Below, piece by piece: positions 17,860-26,863 of a stretch of DNA of 64,000 nucleotides (within the stretch, counting starts at the first letter, position 1; every line of letters starts with the position of its first letter). The stretch comes from Prevotella sp. (GTDB lineage: Bacteria; Bacteroidota; Bacteroidia; Bacteroidales; Bacteroidaceae), in the NCBI GenBank assembly GCA_017554145.1, contig JAFZIZ010000008.1, positions 124,001 to 188,000 on the forward strand. The letters run 5' to 3'. The position numbers were made by a program, and so were the translations under genes. Under the pieces are notes generated by a model, which was not told where the DNA came from, did not search any database, and saw nothing but the letters and a program-made list of their open reading frames with translations.

Positions 17860-20310
17860 ATGGCCAAGAAAAAGAAGACAAACACCTCCTCTTCCTTTAA
17901 AGAGGTATTAGGTATTGATAAGATATTTCATAACGAGCGCTTGAATTTCTTTTTAGGATTCTTGTTGCTCTTTGTGGCAGGTTATTTGATATGGGCTTTC
18001 ATCTCCTATTTTACAACAGGAGCTGCAGATCAGAGTATGATAGAAACTCCCCGTGATGGAGAAATCATGAATCAGAATGGGGAATTTCAGAATGCCTGTG
18101 GTTCATTAGGAGCATATAGTTCATGGTTCTTCATCAAACGTTGCTTTGGTATTCCTGCTTTCCTCATTCCTATCTTCATCTTCTTGCTCTCCATTAATCT
18201 GATGAGAGCTTACAAGGTAGGACTTTTAAAGTGGTTTATGTGTCTTACCATTATTATGGTATGGGCATCAATTACTTTTGCAAAATTCCTGAGCCCTTTC
18301 CTTCCTAATTCCCATTTCAATCCAGGTGGTGACCATGGTCAGGCGATGTGCGAAACAATAGAAGGGTTGATAGGCGCACCAGGACTGATATTCCTTTTGG
18401 CAGTATCGGCTGTCGCCTTCCTCATCTACCTTAGCCGAGAGACTGTCTTCTTGATTCGTAAGATTTTCAATCCTCTTCGTTATCTGAAGAAAATTCCGAT
18501 GGAGATTAACATCGGCAGAGGGGATGCCGATGATTCCAAAGAGGAGATAGATACCGTAGAAGATCCTACTGTTTTTGACGACCCTCAAACACAAACTGTA
18601 GAGTTTGACGACATAAAGCCTGCGAGCGTTAAGGAGCCCGTCACCATTATTGAGAAAAAAGAGACTGTGATGGCCGATGATATTATGCCTGGTGAAATAG
18701 ACAATTCTGGTATCAGCATGATTGTTGAGACAGGAAAGAAAGAGGAGACTGCCGATGGCAAAGATCTCGTAGGTGACTATGGGGATATCACAACGCCATA
18801 CGATCCTAAGCGTGACCTGGAGAATTACCACTATCCCACCCTCGACCTGTTGCAGAAGTATGATAGTGATGGCAAGCCATACATCGATATGGAGGAGCAG
18901 ACGCGTAATAAGAACCGTATTGTTGAGGTGCTGAGGAACTTTGGTGTGGAGATCAGTAGTATCAAAGCGACAGTAGGACCTACTATTACTCTTTACGAGA
19001 TTACTCCAGCCGCTGGTGTGCGCATTGCAAGAATCCGTAATCTGGAAGATGATATAGCCCTGTCGCTTGCTGCCTTGGGTATTCGTATCATTGCCCCGAT
19101 TCCCGGTAAGGGAACGATTGGTATTGAAGTACCGAATGCGAAACCTACTACCGTCTCGATGGAATCTATTCTGAATTCGAAGAAATTCCAAGAGACGACA
19201 ATGGATCTGCCTTGTGCTTTGGGCAAGACTATCACCAACGAGGTATTCATGTTCGACCTTGCCAAAGCTCCTCACCTGCTTGTTGCTGGTGCTACTGGTC
19301 AAGGTAAGTCTGTCGGTCTGAATGCCATCATCACTTCCTTGCTCTATAAGAAACATCCGTCAGAGTTGAAGATTGTTCTTGTTGACCCGAAGAAAGTAGA
19401 GTTTAGTATCTACTCTTCCATCGACAAGCATTTCTTGGCTAAAGTACCTGATGAGGAAGCAGATCCCATTATCACCGATGTCACGAAGGTGGTACGTACG
19501 CTCAACTCACTATGTAAGGAGATGGATACTCGCTACGATCTGTTGAAGATGGCACAGGCTCGTAACCTGAAGGAATATAACAAAAAATTCATTGATCGTC
19601 AGTTGAATCCTGCTCACGGACATAAGTATATGCCCTATATTGTAGTGATTATCGACGAGTTTGGCGATCTGATTATGACGGCTGGTAAGGAAGTGGAGTT
19701 GCCTATTGCCCGTATCGCACAGTTGGCTCGTGCAGTGGGTATCCATATGATTATCGCCACGCAACGTCCTACGACAAATATCATTACTGGTACGATTAAG
19801 GCTAACTTCCCAAGTCGTATCGCTTTCAAGGTTAGTGCGATGATTGACTCACGTACCATCCTCGACCGTCCAGGTGCACAACAACTGGTAGGTCGTGGTG
19901 ATATGCTTTATTTGGCAGGTGGCGAACCGATTCGTGTACAGTGTGCCTTTGTGGATACCCCAGAAGTGGAGCGTATCAACCAATTCATTGCGAAGCAACA
20001 GGGTTATCCCTGTGCCTTCGAACTGCCCGAGCCCGATATGCCTGACGATGATATGGGTGAGGCAGCCGATGTGGATATGCAGCATTTGGATCCGATGTTT
20101 GAGGATGCCGCCCGACTGATTGTTGTCAACCAAAGTGGTTCTACCAGTTTGATACAGCGTAAATTTGCTATTGGTTACAACCGTGCCGGCAGACTGATGG
20201 ACCAGTTGGAGAAGGCTGGTGTGGTAGGTGCTGCTCATGGCTCGAAACCTCGTGAAGTATTGATTCAGGATGAACATAGCTTGAATGTCCTCCTGAGTAA
20301 CCTCAGGTAG
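17860..20310 (+). CDS. ftsK: DNA translocase FtsK/SpoIIIE
   Basis: An 816-residue septal DNA pump. About four N-terminal membrane segments (roughly residues 25-195) are followed by an acidic linker and the RecA-like motor. Walker A GATGQGKS lies at 477-484 and Walker B is VVIIDEFGDLI. The C-terminal winged-helix gamma domain (DPMFEDAARLIVVNQSGS to the end) reads polar DNA sequences. I chose the ATG at 17860: a TTG seven codons upstream lies inside the -7 promoter element. A heptamer array links it to the lolA-like gene. Confidence 0.95.
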   Translation: MAKKKKTNTSSSFKEVLGIDKIFHNERLNFFLGFLLLFVAGYLIWAFISYFTTGAADQSMIETPRDGEIMNQNGEFQNACGSLGAYSSWFFIKRCFGIPAFLIPIFIFLLSINLMRAYKVGLLKWFMCLTIIMVWASITFAKFLSPFLPNSHFNPGGDHGQAMCETIEGLIGAPGLIFLLAVSAVAFLIYLSRETVFLIRKIFNPLRYLKKIPMEINIGRGDADDSKEEIDTVEDPTVFDDPQTQTVEFDDIKPASVKEPVTIIEKKETVMADDIMPGEIDNSGISMIVETGKKEETADGKDLVGDYGDITTPYDPKRDLENYHYPTLDLLQKYDSDGKPYIDMEEQTRNKNRIVEVLRNFGVEISSIKATVGPTITLYEITPAAGVRIARIRNLEDDIALSLAALGIRIIAPIPGKGTIGIEVPNAKPTTVSMESILNSKKFQETTMDLPCALGKTITNEVFMFDLAKAPHLLVAGATGQGKSVGLNAIITSLLYKKHPSELKIVLVDPKKVEFSIYSSIDKHFLAKVPDEEADPIITDVTKVVRTLNSLCKEMDTRYDLLKMAQARNLKEYNKKFIDRQLNPAHGHKYMPYIVVIIDEFGDLIMTAGKEVELPIARIAQLARAVGIHMIIATQRPTTNIITGTIKANFPSRIAFKVSAMIDSRTILDRPGAQQLVGRGDMLYLAGGEPIRVQCAFVDTPEVERINQFIAKQQGYPCAFELPEPDMPDDDMGEAADVDMQHLDPMFEDAARLIVVNQSGSTSLIQRKFAIGYNRAGRLMDQLEKAGVVGAAHGSKPREVLIQDEHSLNVLLSNLR

Positions 20311-20315
20311 ATGAG

Positions 20316-20350
20316 AATTAATAGTTGATAGATAATAGTTTAGAGATAAT
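20316..20350 (+). repeat. Heptamer array between ftsK and the lolA-like gene
   Basis: Five 7-bp units, for example AGTTGAT and AGATAAT, fill the gap between the ftsK stop and the next gene. The ATG at 20349 is formed at the end of the last unit, so the repeat provides the whole initiation region. Confidence 0.75.
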
Positions 20351-20948
20351 GAAAAAGATTTGTATTCTGATAACAGCGATGCTCTTCGCAATTGCATCAT
20401 CCGGCCAGACGGCTAAGCAGGTGCTCGACAAGACTGCCGCTGTTGTTTCCAATAAGAGTGGCGTCACCGCTTCCTTTACCATCAGCAGCAAGCAATATGG
20501 TAATTCGAGTGGCACTATTTCCGTCAAAGGTAAGAAGTTTTATGCCAACACCTCTGCTGGTATCGTCTGGTTTGACGGTAAGACGCAGTGGACTTATGTA
20601 AAGGATAATGATGAGGTGAATGTCAATACGCCAACACAGGAAGACTTGCAGGCAATTAATCCCTACAACTTCATCTATATGTATAAGCAAGGTTATGCTG
20701 CCACGATGACTGCCAACGGACAGAACTTTGTGGTGACCTTGAAGGCAACGGCGAAGAATAAAGGCGTACAGGAGATGCAAATCACCATCAACAAACAGTC
20801 GTATGTTCCCTCTCAAGTACGTATGTTACAAAACAAGCAATGGATGACCATCAATGTCAAAAACTTTAAGAAAGCCAACCTTTCCGACGGACTCTTCCGT
20901 TTTAACCAGAAAGCCTACCCTAACGCTGAAATCATAGACCTTCGATGA
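20349..20948 (+). CDS. LolA-like outer-membrane lipoprotein carrier
   Basis: A 199-residue secreted protein with signal peptide MKKICILITAMLFAIASSG. The following AKQVLDKTAAVVSNKSGVTASFTI, the ISVKGKKFYANTSAGIVWFDGKTQWTY strands and the FKKANLSDGLFRF end fit the LolA/LolB-like fold, which ferries lipoproteins through the periplasm. An upstream in-frame start at 20325 is less likely, as it would add residues before a normal signal peptide. The ATG sits in a heptamer repeat. The 3' end overlaps the DUF5687 gene by 4 bp. Linkage to ftsK is common in Bacteroidetes. Confidence 0.8.
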   Translation: MKKICILITAMLFAIASSGQTAKQVLDKTAAVVSNKSGVTASFTISSKQYGNSSGTISVKGKKFYANTSAGIVWFDGKTQWTYVKDNDEVNVNTPTQEDLQAINPYNFIYMYKQGYAATMTANGQNFVVTLKATAKNKGVQEMQITINKQSYVPSQVRMLQNKQWMTINVKNFKKANLSDGLFRFNQKAYPNAEIIDLR

Positions 20949-22438
20949 ACAAGATACAACTTTTTTTCCTGCTGCGTAAGAATACAAAGCTTAGCGAGAA
21001 ACGCCACCCGATGTTTGAGGCGAACCAGTATGGTAAACTCATCGGATATATTGTCCTTGCCTTCGTGGCAGTAGAATTTATAGCTCTCGGCACCTTCCTC
21101 GGATGGCTCGCCGCCAAGGAGAGTTCACCCGAGATGATATTCTTTGTCATGCCCTTCCTGCTGATAATCGATTTCTCTACGCGCTTTGCTACACAGCAGA
21201 CACCCCTCATGCTGGTAAAACCCTACTTGTTGACACCCCTCAGCAAATACACTGCTATCGATTGTTTCCTGGTATCGCAGATTCTCGATTGGGGCAATCT
21301 GGTCTGGATGACGGTCATACTCCCCTACGTATTCATCGTATGGTGTGGTGGACTGTCCACTGGGGCAGCCATCGGCATGCTAATGTTGCTATACCTGATG
21401 ATTCTGGTAAACAGCCAGTGGTATCTGTTGGTACGTACATTGATTAATCAGAGTTTGCTATGGTGGGCACTGCCTATCGTATTCTACGGATCGCTTATCG
21501 GACCGTTCTTCTTCCTGTCTGATGAAACGATGGACCATGTGATGGACTCGGTGGGTGACTTCTTGGGTGACTATGCGTTCTCGTGGTGGACGTTCGCCTT
21601 GTTTGTCATCCTATTTATCGTGCTCTTCGCTATCAACCGCTACACGCAGATGCGCTTCATCTATCATGAGATATCGAAGCACGAGAAGACGAAGCTGAAG
21701 CACGTTTCAGAGTTCAAGGCGCTGAACCGCTTCGGACAGATTGGTGAATACCTGAAACTCGAAATCAAGAGCACGATGCGCAACAAGGCGATACGCTCGC
21801 GTTTCATTCAGGGCCTCTGCTTCATCACCTTCTTCTCCCTCGCCATCGCCTTTGGTGATATCTACAAAGGCAATTTCGCTCGTAATTTCCTTTGCCTCTA
21901 TGCCTTCATCTTCTTCGGAGCCACCAATCTCGTGAAGGTGATGTGTCCAGAGGGTAACTATATCGACCTGTTGATGGTACACGAGGAGAATATCCTCACC
22001 CTGTTGCGTGCCAAATACTATTATTATTGTTGTATCCTACTGCTACCCGTCATACTGCAACTGCCTCCCGTCATCATGGGACAGTTCTCTATCCTCATGA
22101 TACTCGCCTATCTGCTGACTGCCACAGGGCCCGTCTATTGCATGCTGTTCCAGTTGGCAGTATTTAACAAAGATACGTTACCACTGAACGAGAAGATTAC
22201 GGGTAAGAACCAGATGGAGAACAAATGGCAAGCCATCCTCTCAATGGTAGCGATGTTCGCACCCGTTGTTTTTGTACTAATTTTCCAAGCCATCTTCGAT
22301 GAGACAATAGCATTCATTTTTCTGATTGTTATTGGACTCGCCTTCACGGTAACCAATCCCTATTGGATGCGTAACATCTATCAGCGTATGATGCTACGCC
22401 GCTATCAGAACCTAGAAGGATTCCATACGACGAGATGA
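20945..22438 (+). CDS. DUF5687-like multi-pass membrane protein (possible ABC permease)
   Basis: A 497-residue integral membrane protein with about ten to twelve hydrophobic segments (for example LIGYIVLAFVAVEFIALGTFL). It resembles the Bacteroidetes DUF5687 family, annotated as ABC-2-like permeases that usually have an ATPase partner; no ATPase is adjacent here. It is coupled to the lolA-like gene by a 4-bp ATGA overlap and to rlmH by another. The transport role is inferred from the family. No substrate can be named. Confidence 0.65.
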   Translation: MNKIQLFFLLRKNTKLSEKRHPMFEANQYGKLIGYIVLAFVAVEFIALGTFLGWLAAKESSPEMIFFVMPFLLIIDFSTRFATQQTPLMLVKPYLLTPLSKYTAIDCFLVSQILDWGNLVWMTVILPYVFIVWCGGLSTGAAIGMLMLLYLMILVNSQWYLLVRTLINQSLLWWALPIVFYGSLIGPFFFLSDETMDHVMDSVGDFLGDYAFSWWTFALFVILFIVLFAINRYTQMRFIYHEISKHEKTKLKHVSEFKALNRFGQIGEYLKLEIKSTMRNKAIRSRFIQGLCFITFFSLAIAFGDIYKGNFARNFLCLYAFIFFGATNLVKVMCPEGNYIDLLMVHEENILTLLRAKYYYYCCILLLPVILQLPPVIMGQFSILMILAYLLTATGPVYCMLFQLAVFNKDTLPLNEKITGKNQMENKWQAILSMVAMFAPVVFVLIFQAIFDETIAFIFLIVIGLAFTVTNPYWMRNIYQRMMLRRYQNLEGFHTTR

Positions 22439-22905
22439 AAACGATTCTCATACAAGTCGGAAAGACCGTTAATAAGCATTTCGTTACTGGCATCAATGAC
22501 TATGTAGAGCGCATTGGTCATTACATGCCTTTTGAGGTAGTGACCATTCCCGAACTGAAGAATACCAAGAATCTTACTGAAGAACAACAGAAACAGACGG
22601 AGGGGGAACTGATACTAAAACAATTACAGGCTTCCGATACTGTGGTGTTGCTTGACGAACATGGCAAGGAATATCGCAGTGTGGAGTTTGCCCGTTGGCT
22701 GGAACAGAAGCGTAATACGGCACGCCGTCTCGTCTTTATCATCGGTGGCCCTTATGGTTTCTCGAAAGATGTTTATTCTCGTGCCAACGAACAACTGAGT
22801 CTCTCGAAGATGACGTTCTCACATCAGATGATACGCCTCACGTTTACGGAACAGGTTTATCGCGCCTGCACCATCATCAAGGGTGAGCCCTATCATCATG
22901 AATAA
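22435..22905 (+). CDS. rlmH: 23S rRNA (pseudouridine1915-N3)-methyltransferase RlmH
   Basis: A SPOUT methyltransferase that methylates pseudouridine 1915 in helix 69 of the 70S ribosome. At 156 residues it has the standard length. VFIIGGPYGFS is the SAM-binding knot, and LSLSKMTFSHQMIRLTFTEQVYRACTIIKGEPYHHE is the near-invariant C-terminus. It overlaps the previous gene by 4 bp. Its stop codon directly abuts that of feoB (convergent, no gap), leaving no room for a separate terminator. Confidence 0.97.
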   Translation: MKTILIQVGKTVNKHFVTGINDYVERIGHYMPFEVVTIPELKNTKNLTEEQQKQTEGELILKQLQASDTVVLLDEHGKEYRSVEFARWLEQKRNTARRLVFIIGGPYGFSKDVYSRANEQLSLSKMTFSHQMIRLTFTEQVYRACTIIKGEPYHHE

Positions 22906-25116
22906 TCAGAAAAGACTTCCTATCTGGTAGACAATTGCACTAACTATCCACGCAATAATCGTGGTATAGACAGCAGCAAAACCTGCCCATCGCCAAGAAC
23001 CCGTTTCATTTTTGATGGCAATAATCGTAGCAATACAAGGGAAGTAAAGCAATACAAAGAGCAGATAGCTATAGGCTATCAGTGGCGTCAACTGTTCCAG
23101 TCCACCCAGCACTCCAACAGTAGAAGCTACTATTTCTTTCGCACCTACACCCGCTATCAGCGAGACGTCGAGCTGCCACGTGAAGCCCTGTAGTGAGAAT
23201 AAAGGCGCCACTAACTGTCCCATCTTTCCAATATACGACTGATCCATCGACGGAGCGACACCTGCTGGACCGAAGTATCCTAGTGCCCAAACGATGATAG
23301 AAGCCACGAGGATGACACCTCCCATCTTCTTCAGGTATTCCTTACCTTTCTCCCATGTATGACGACCTATCGCCTTTGCCGTCGGCATACGATATGGTGG
23401 CAGTTCCATCACAAACGGTGTATCCTCACCTTTTACGATGACCGATGAGAATATCTTACTCATGATGACAGCCATGATGATACCTACCACATAAAGCGAT
23501 ATCATCACCCACGACTGATATTTCTGGGCAAAGAACGTACCCACAATCATGATATAGATAGGCAGGCGCGCAGAGCACGACATAAACGGTAGGATAAGCA
23601 TGGTAACAATTCTGGAACGACGACTCTCAATGGTTCTTGTTGCCATCACTGCCGGTACGTTACAACCGAAGCCCATGATGAGTGGGATAAACGACTTTCC
23701 GTGCAGTCCCATCTTATGCATCAGCTTGTCCATGATGAAGGCAGCACGTGCCATATAGCCCGAATCCTCCATAAAGGAGATGAAGAAATAAAGTATCAAT
23801 ATCTGTGGCAGGAAGACGATGACAGAACCCACACCGCCGATGATACCATCAACCAACATCGAGCGCAAAGGACCCTCCGATATGGCGTTGCCCACCATCT
23901 CACCAAGCCATTCCACACCTGCCTCTATCCAGTCCATCGGATACTGTCCGAGCGAGAATGTTGTCTGGAACATCACGAACAGGATGAGGAAGAAGATGGG
24001 GAAGCCTAAGTATTTGTTCGATAGTACATCGTCGATAAGGTGCGTCATGCGATAGGTATCCGCCTTTGAGCCAAGTTTGAACTCCGCTTCTGCCAATGCA
24101 CCGTGTATGAAGCCGTATTTCGCATCCATCACAGCCGTCTCAGAGTCTTGATTTGTCTCTTCCTGCACACGCTTCGATGCCATTTCCTTCGCCTCGATAA
24201 TCTCGTCGGCATTCGACAGTCCACGCACATAACGCATCACAGAAGTATCGTTCTCTAAGAGTTTGATGGCGAGATAACGTGTGGAATACAGAAGTCGTAC
24301 GTTCTCGTCCTCCTTCAGATGTTCCTGGATATGAGCAATACCTGCCTCCAACTCATGACCATGCGGGATATGAATATGACGGCTGGTCTCACTATTATCC
24401 TCATAGACCTTGATGACCTCGTGGAACAGTTCCTGCACTCCCCTGCCCGACTTAAACGATGTCGGAATGAACGGAACACCAAACAGCGTAGCCAGCGTGT
24501 CTATCTTCACCGTGTCGCCCCTATGTTCAAACTCGTCGTACATATTCAAAGCACACACCATCTTCACATTCATGTCCACCAATTGGGTAGTCAGATACAG
24601 ATTGCGCTCCAGGTTCGAAGCGTCGATGACGTTGATGACCACGTCGGGATGCTGCTGTTGCAGGTGTTCACGCACATAAAGTTCCTCGGGACTGTAGCAC
24701 GACAAAGAGTACGTGCCCGGCAAGTCAGTCAAATTGAACTCGAAACCATCAAACTGTGCGTGAGCCACTGATGCATCCACTGTCACGCCGCTATAGTTTC
24801 CTACCCTTCCGTGAGCACCGCTAGCAAAGTTAAACAGTGATGTTTTTCCACAGTTCGGATTACCAATGAGTGCTACGTTCACCACTGCTCGGTCTGGAAG
24901 TGCCACCTCTATCAGTTCAGCTTCCTGTCGACGCAGGCTCACCTCGTAGCCCATCAGTTTGTATTTCACGGGGTCTTGCAACGGAGCGTTCAGCAACACC
25001 TCTACCTCTTGGCCTCTGATGAAGCCCATTTCGATGATACGTTTGCGGAAGCCGCCGTGGCCTCTCACCTTCTCGATCACTCCGTGTTCACCCGTTTTCA
25101 GTTCCGATAACTTCAT
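22906..25116 (-). CDS. feoB: Ferrous iron transporter, FeoA-FeoB fusion
   Basis: A 736-residue fusion. Residues 1-72 form an FeoA/SH3-like domain (GEHGVIEKVRGHGGFRKRI). The G-protein domain has G1 GNPNCGKT (85-92) and G3 DLPG (131-134). A helical GDI region and then the Gate membrane domain follow (GFGCNVPAVMATRTIESRRSRIVTMLILPFMSCSARLPIY, with the conserved Cys in the pore). It imports Fe2+ under anaerobic conditions. The start overlaps the esterase stop by one base, so the two genes share a transcript. FeoA fused to FeoB is typical of Bacteroidetes. Confidence 0.95.
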   Translation of the reverse strand: MKLSELKTGEHGVIEKVRGHGGFRKRIIEMGFIRGQEVEVLLNAPLQDPVKYKLMGYEVSLRRQEAELIEVALPDRAVVNVALIGNPNCGKTSLFNFASGAHGRVGNYSGVTVDASVAHAQFDGFEFNLTDLPGTYSLSCYSPEELYVREHLQQQHPDVVINVIDASNLERNLYLTTQLVDMNVKMVCALNMYDEFEHRGDTVKIDTLATLFGVPFIPTSFKSGRGVQELFHEVIKVYEDNSETSRHIHIPHGHELEAGIAHIQEHLKEDENVRLLYSTRYLAIKLLENDTSVMRYVRGLSNADEIIEAKEMASKRVQEETNQDSETAVMDAKYGFIHGALAEAEFKLGSKADTYRMTHLIDDVLSNKYLGFPIFFLILFVMFQTTFSLGQYPMDWIEAGVEWLGEMVGNAISEGPLRSMLVDGIIGGVGSVIVFLPQILILYFFISFMEDSGYMARAAFIMDKLMHKMGLHGKSFIPLIMGFGCNVPAVMATRTIESRRSRIVTMLILPFMSCSARLPIYIMIVGTFFAQKYQSWVMISLYVVGIIMAVIMSKIFSSVIVKGEDTPFVMELPPYRMPTAKAIGRHTWEKGKEYLKKMGGVILVASIIVWALGYFGPAGVAPSMDQSYIGKMGQLVAPLFSLQGFTWQLDVSLIAGVGAKEIVASTVGVLGGLEQLTPLIAYSYLLFVLLYFPCIATIIAIKNETGSWRWAGFAAVYTTIIAWIVSAIVYQIGSLF

Positions 25117-26501
25117 TACTGATATACCTTGCGTGACATACCATCACGAGTTTTAACAATGTTTATACCTTTGGTAAGTTCATTGGTACGTACACCAGAC
25201 ATATTGTAGATTCCCTCTGCCTGCGTAACCGTACGACCTTGAATAGGTTGAATGCCCTCAGTATTGGTAGAGTGAATCTCGATACCAGTTATCTGGATAT
25301 CATCAGCCTCGTCGGCCTTGCTGAATGTGATATTGAACTCTGCCCAGTCGTCGGTAATGCTGAAATCAATGATAAGATTCTGTCCAACCTCGACTGTCTT
25401 GGTAAAGACAACAGACTTGTCACCGGCAAGATGCCTGAGTTCTACAGTAACCTTCTTGCCAGCCTCGCCGATAGCATTGAACGTCAGACGATAGTCGCCC
25501 TTAATGAATTGCAAAGATGGATAGACGTTGGCATTGCCGTTGGTGCCAGTATCCTGATTTTTACCGAACGAGCAGATGGTAGTACCTGAGTTCAGCGTCC
25601 ATCCGTATCTCTTTGGGTTCCACCCCTCCTGTTCGATGCGAGGACGCCACTTCAGCGTAGGGTCACAGGGCGAGTCGAGCGTATACTGGCTCATAAAGTT
25701 CCACATGGTCTTCGAGGCGTTACCGTCCTCCGTATTCGAGGTAGCAGGCTCATGACCCATTCCGTCCACCTCATAGAACACGATGGGGAAACCACCCTCA
25801 CCAGCCTCATAGACACTCTTCTTATATTTCCCAGAAACCGTCTCAACCGTAGGCACAGGGTTGCTGCCGTTGCGAGCCACCATGTTATTGATAATCTTCG
25901 GAACCAGCGAATACTTGACGAAGTTGTCGTTCTTGCCGTGGATATGCAGAAAAGGCACAGGGCGCGCTCCTGTATGATGGAGGTGGAACTCATTGATAGG
26001 ATAGCCGCTGATAGAGGCAAACGCTGCAAACACATCGCCCAAGAGGTTAGCTACCGTATAGGTCATCATGCCACCATTGGAGAATCCGCAGCAATAGATA
26101 CGCTTGCGATCGATAGAGTAATTAGCGGCTACATCCTCGATAATCGCCTTGATATAGTCGATGTCCTCGCTCCATTCGCCCGTAGAATGCCATCCCGGTG
26201 CATTCATACCGAAGACGGGGAAATAGAACGTCTCACCATGACCATATACCACGATGATGCCCTCCTTGTTGGCAATAGCATCGAAACTGGGTTGCTTGTT
26301 ATCCGACGAGCCTCCTGTGCCGTGAAGGCAAAACACGAGAGCCGTATTCTCCTTCACGTCTTTCGGGACATAGAGTCTGTACTTGCGGGTTTTGTTACCC
26401 ACCTTGATATTGACGGCCTTGTCTACTTTATCTGCCCATACAAAGACTGTGCCCACGAGGAGCATCCATGCAATAAGCGTAAATCTTAAACTTTTCATCA
26501 T
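25116..26501 (-). CDS. Secreted alpha/beta-hydrolase (CE1/PHB-depolymerase-like esterase)
   Basis: A 461-residue exported esterase. A signal peptide (residues ~1-23) is followed by KYRLYVPKDVKENTALVFCLHGTGG (oxyanion strand) and CCGFSNGGMM with nucleophile Ser141. HIHGKND and GMGHEPA are the likely Asp and His regions. This is the feruloyl/acetyl-xylan esterase layout of CE1. Residues ~300-410 form a beta-rich, carbohydrate-binding-like domain. The end, EGIYNMSGVRTNELTKGINIVKTRDG, resembles the short Prevotella C-terminal tail related to type IX secretion signals. It overlaps feoB by one base. Substrate unproven. Confidence 0.8.
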   Translation of the reverse strand: MMKSLRFTLIAWMLLVGTVFVWADKVDKAVNIKVGNKTRKYRLYVPKDVKENTALVFCLHGTGGSSDNKQPSFDAIANKEGIIVVYGHGETFYFPVFGMNAPGWHSTGEWSEDIDYIKAIIEDVAANYSIDRKRIYCCGFSNGGMMTYTVANLLGDVFAAFASISGYPINEFHLHHTGARPVPFLHIHGKNDNFVKYSLVPKIINNMVARNGSNPVPTVETVSGKYKKSVYEAGEGGFPIVFYEVDGMGHEPATSNTEDGNASKTMWNFMSQYTLDSPCDPTLKWRPRIEQEGWNPKRYGWTLNSGTTICSFGKNQDTGTNGNANVYPSLQFIKGDYRLTFNAIGEAGKKVTVELRHLAGDKSVVFTKTVEVGQNLIIDFSITDDWAEFNITFSKADEADDIQITGIEIHSTNTEGIQPIQGRTVTQAEGIYNMSGVRTNELTKGINIVKTRDGMSRKVYQ

Positions 26502-26524
26502 TTAACAAATCCTTTATTTGCGTG

Positions 26525-26532
26525 CAAAATTA
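26525..26532 (-). promoter_or_regulatory. Promoter -7 element of the esterase-feoB unit
   Basis: TAATTTTG on the minus strand, 23 bp before the esterase start. No -33 TTG is at the expected spacing. Confidence 0.5.
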
Positions 26533-26698
26533 CAAAATAATCCTCATATATTCACCACATTTCAAATAATATACCTAAAAATGGGGAGAATTACCATATT
26601 AATTATAGAGAAACAGAAAGCCCACTCACCGAAACAGAGTGACTTAATTGAGAATGTGGTTTGAATTAATTCATATTCTTTCTGGAATTAATGAAAAG

Positions 26699-26782
26699 TT
26701 ATATTCGCAATTTGAAAATACATGTTTTAAAATTAAGAATATATGTTCACAAATTTAGAACATAAGTTCATAAATTGGAAAT
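26699..26782 (+). repeat. Four tandem 21-bp degenerate repeats upstream of the clostripain-like gene
   Basis: The 362-bp gap 26502-26863 holds no gene and is AT-rich. Within it four 21-bp units follow one another (26699, 26720, 26741, 26762). The third and fourth are most alike: ATATGTTCACAAATT against ATAAGTTCATAAATT over the first 15 positions. A fifth, decayed unit may follow. The array ends 46 bp before the -33 element. Two helical turns per unit would place repeated protein contacts on one face of the DNA. Confidence 0.6.
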
Positions 26783-26827
26783 ATAAAATTCTTAGAAGAG
26801 AAAAAACAAATTAAATACAGTTTTCTT

Positions 26828-26858
26828 TTTGCTTACTCGAAATTTTGTACTACCTTTG
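26828..26858 (+). promoter_or_regulatory. Promoter of the clostripain-like lipoprotein gene
   Basis: TTTG (26828-26831), 19-bp spacer, TACCTTTG (26851-26858). Only 5 bp separate the -7 element from the ATG at 26864, so the mRNA should have almost no leader. Confidence 0.8.
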
Positions 26859-26863
26859 TCCCG

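Noticed and set aside
18268..19356. A 362-codon open frame antisense to ftsK
   Set aside because: FtsK motifs lie on the opposite strand throughout; the antisense product has no recognisable domain.
25752..26489. A 245-codon open frame antisense to the esterase
   Set aside because: The esterase has a signal peptide, catalytic motifs and a tail; the antisense frame has none.
26699..26782. CRISPR array
   Set aside because: The 21-bp units are directly adjacent, without spacers, are degenerate, and there are no cas genes.
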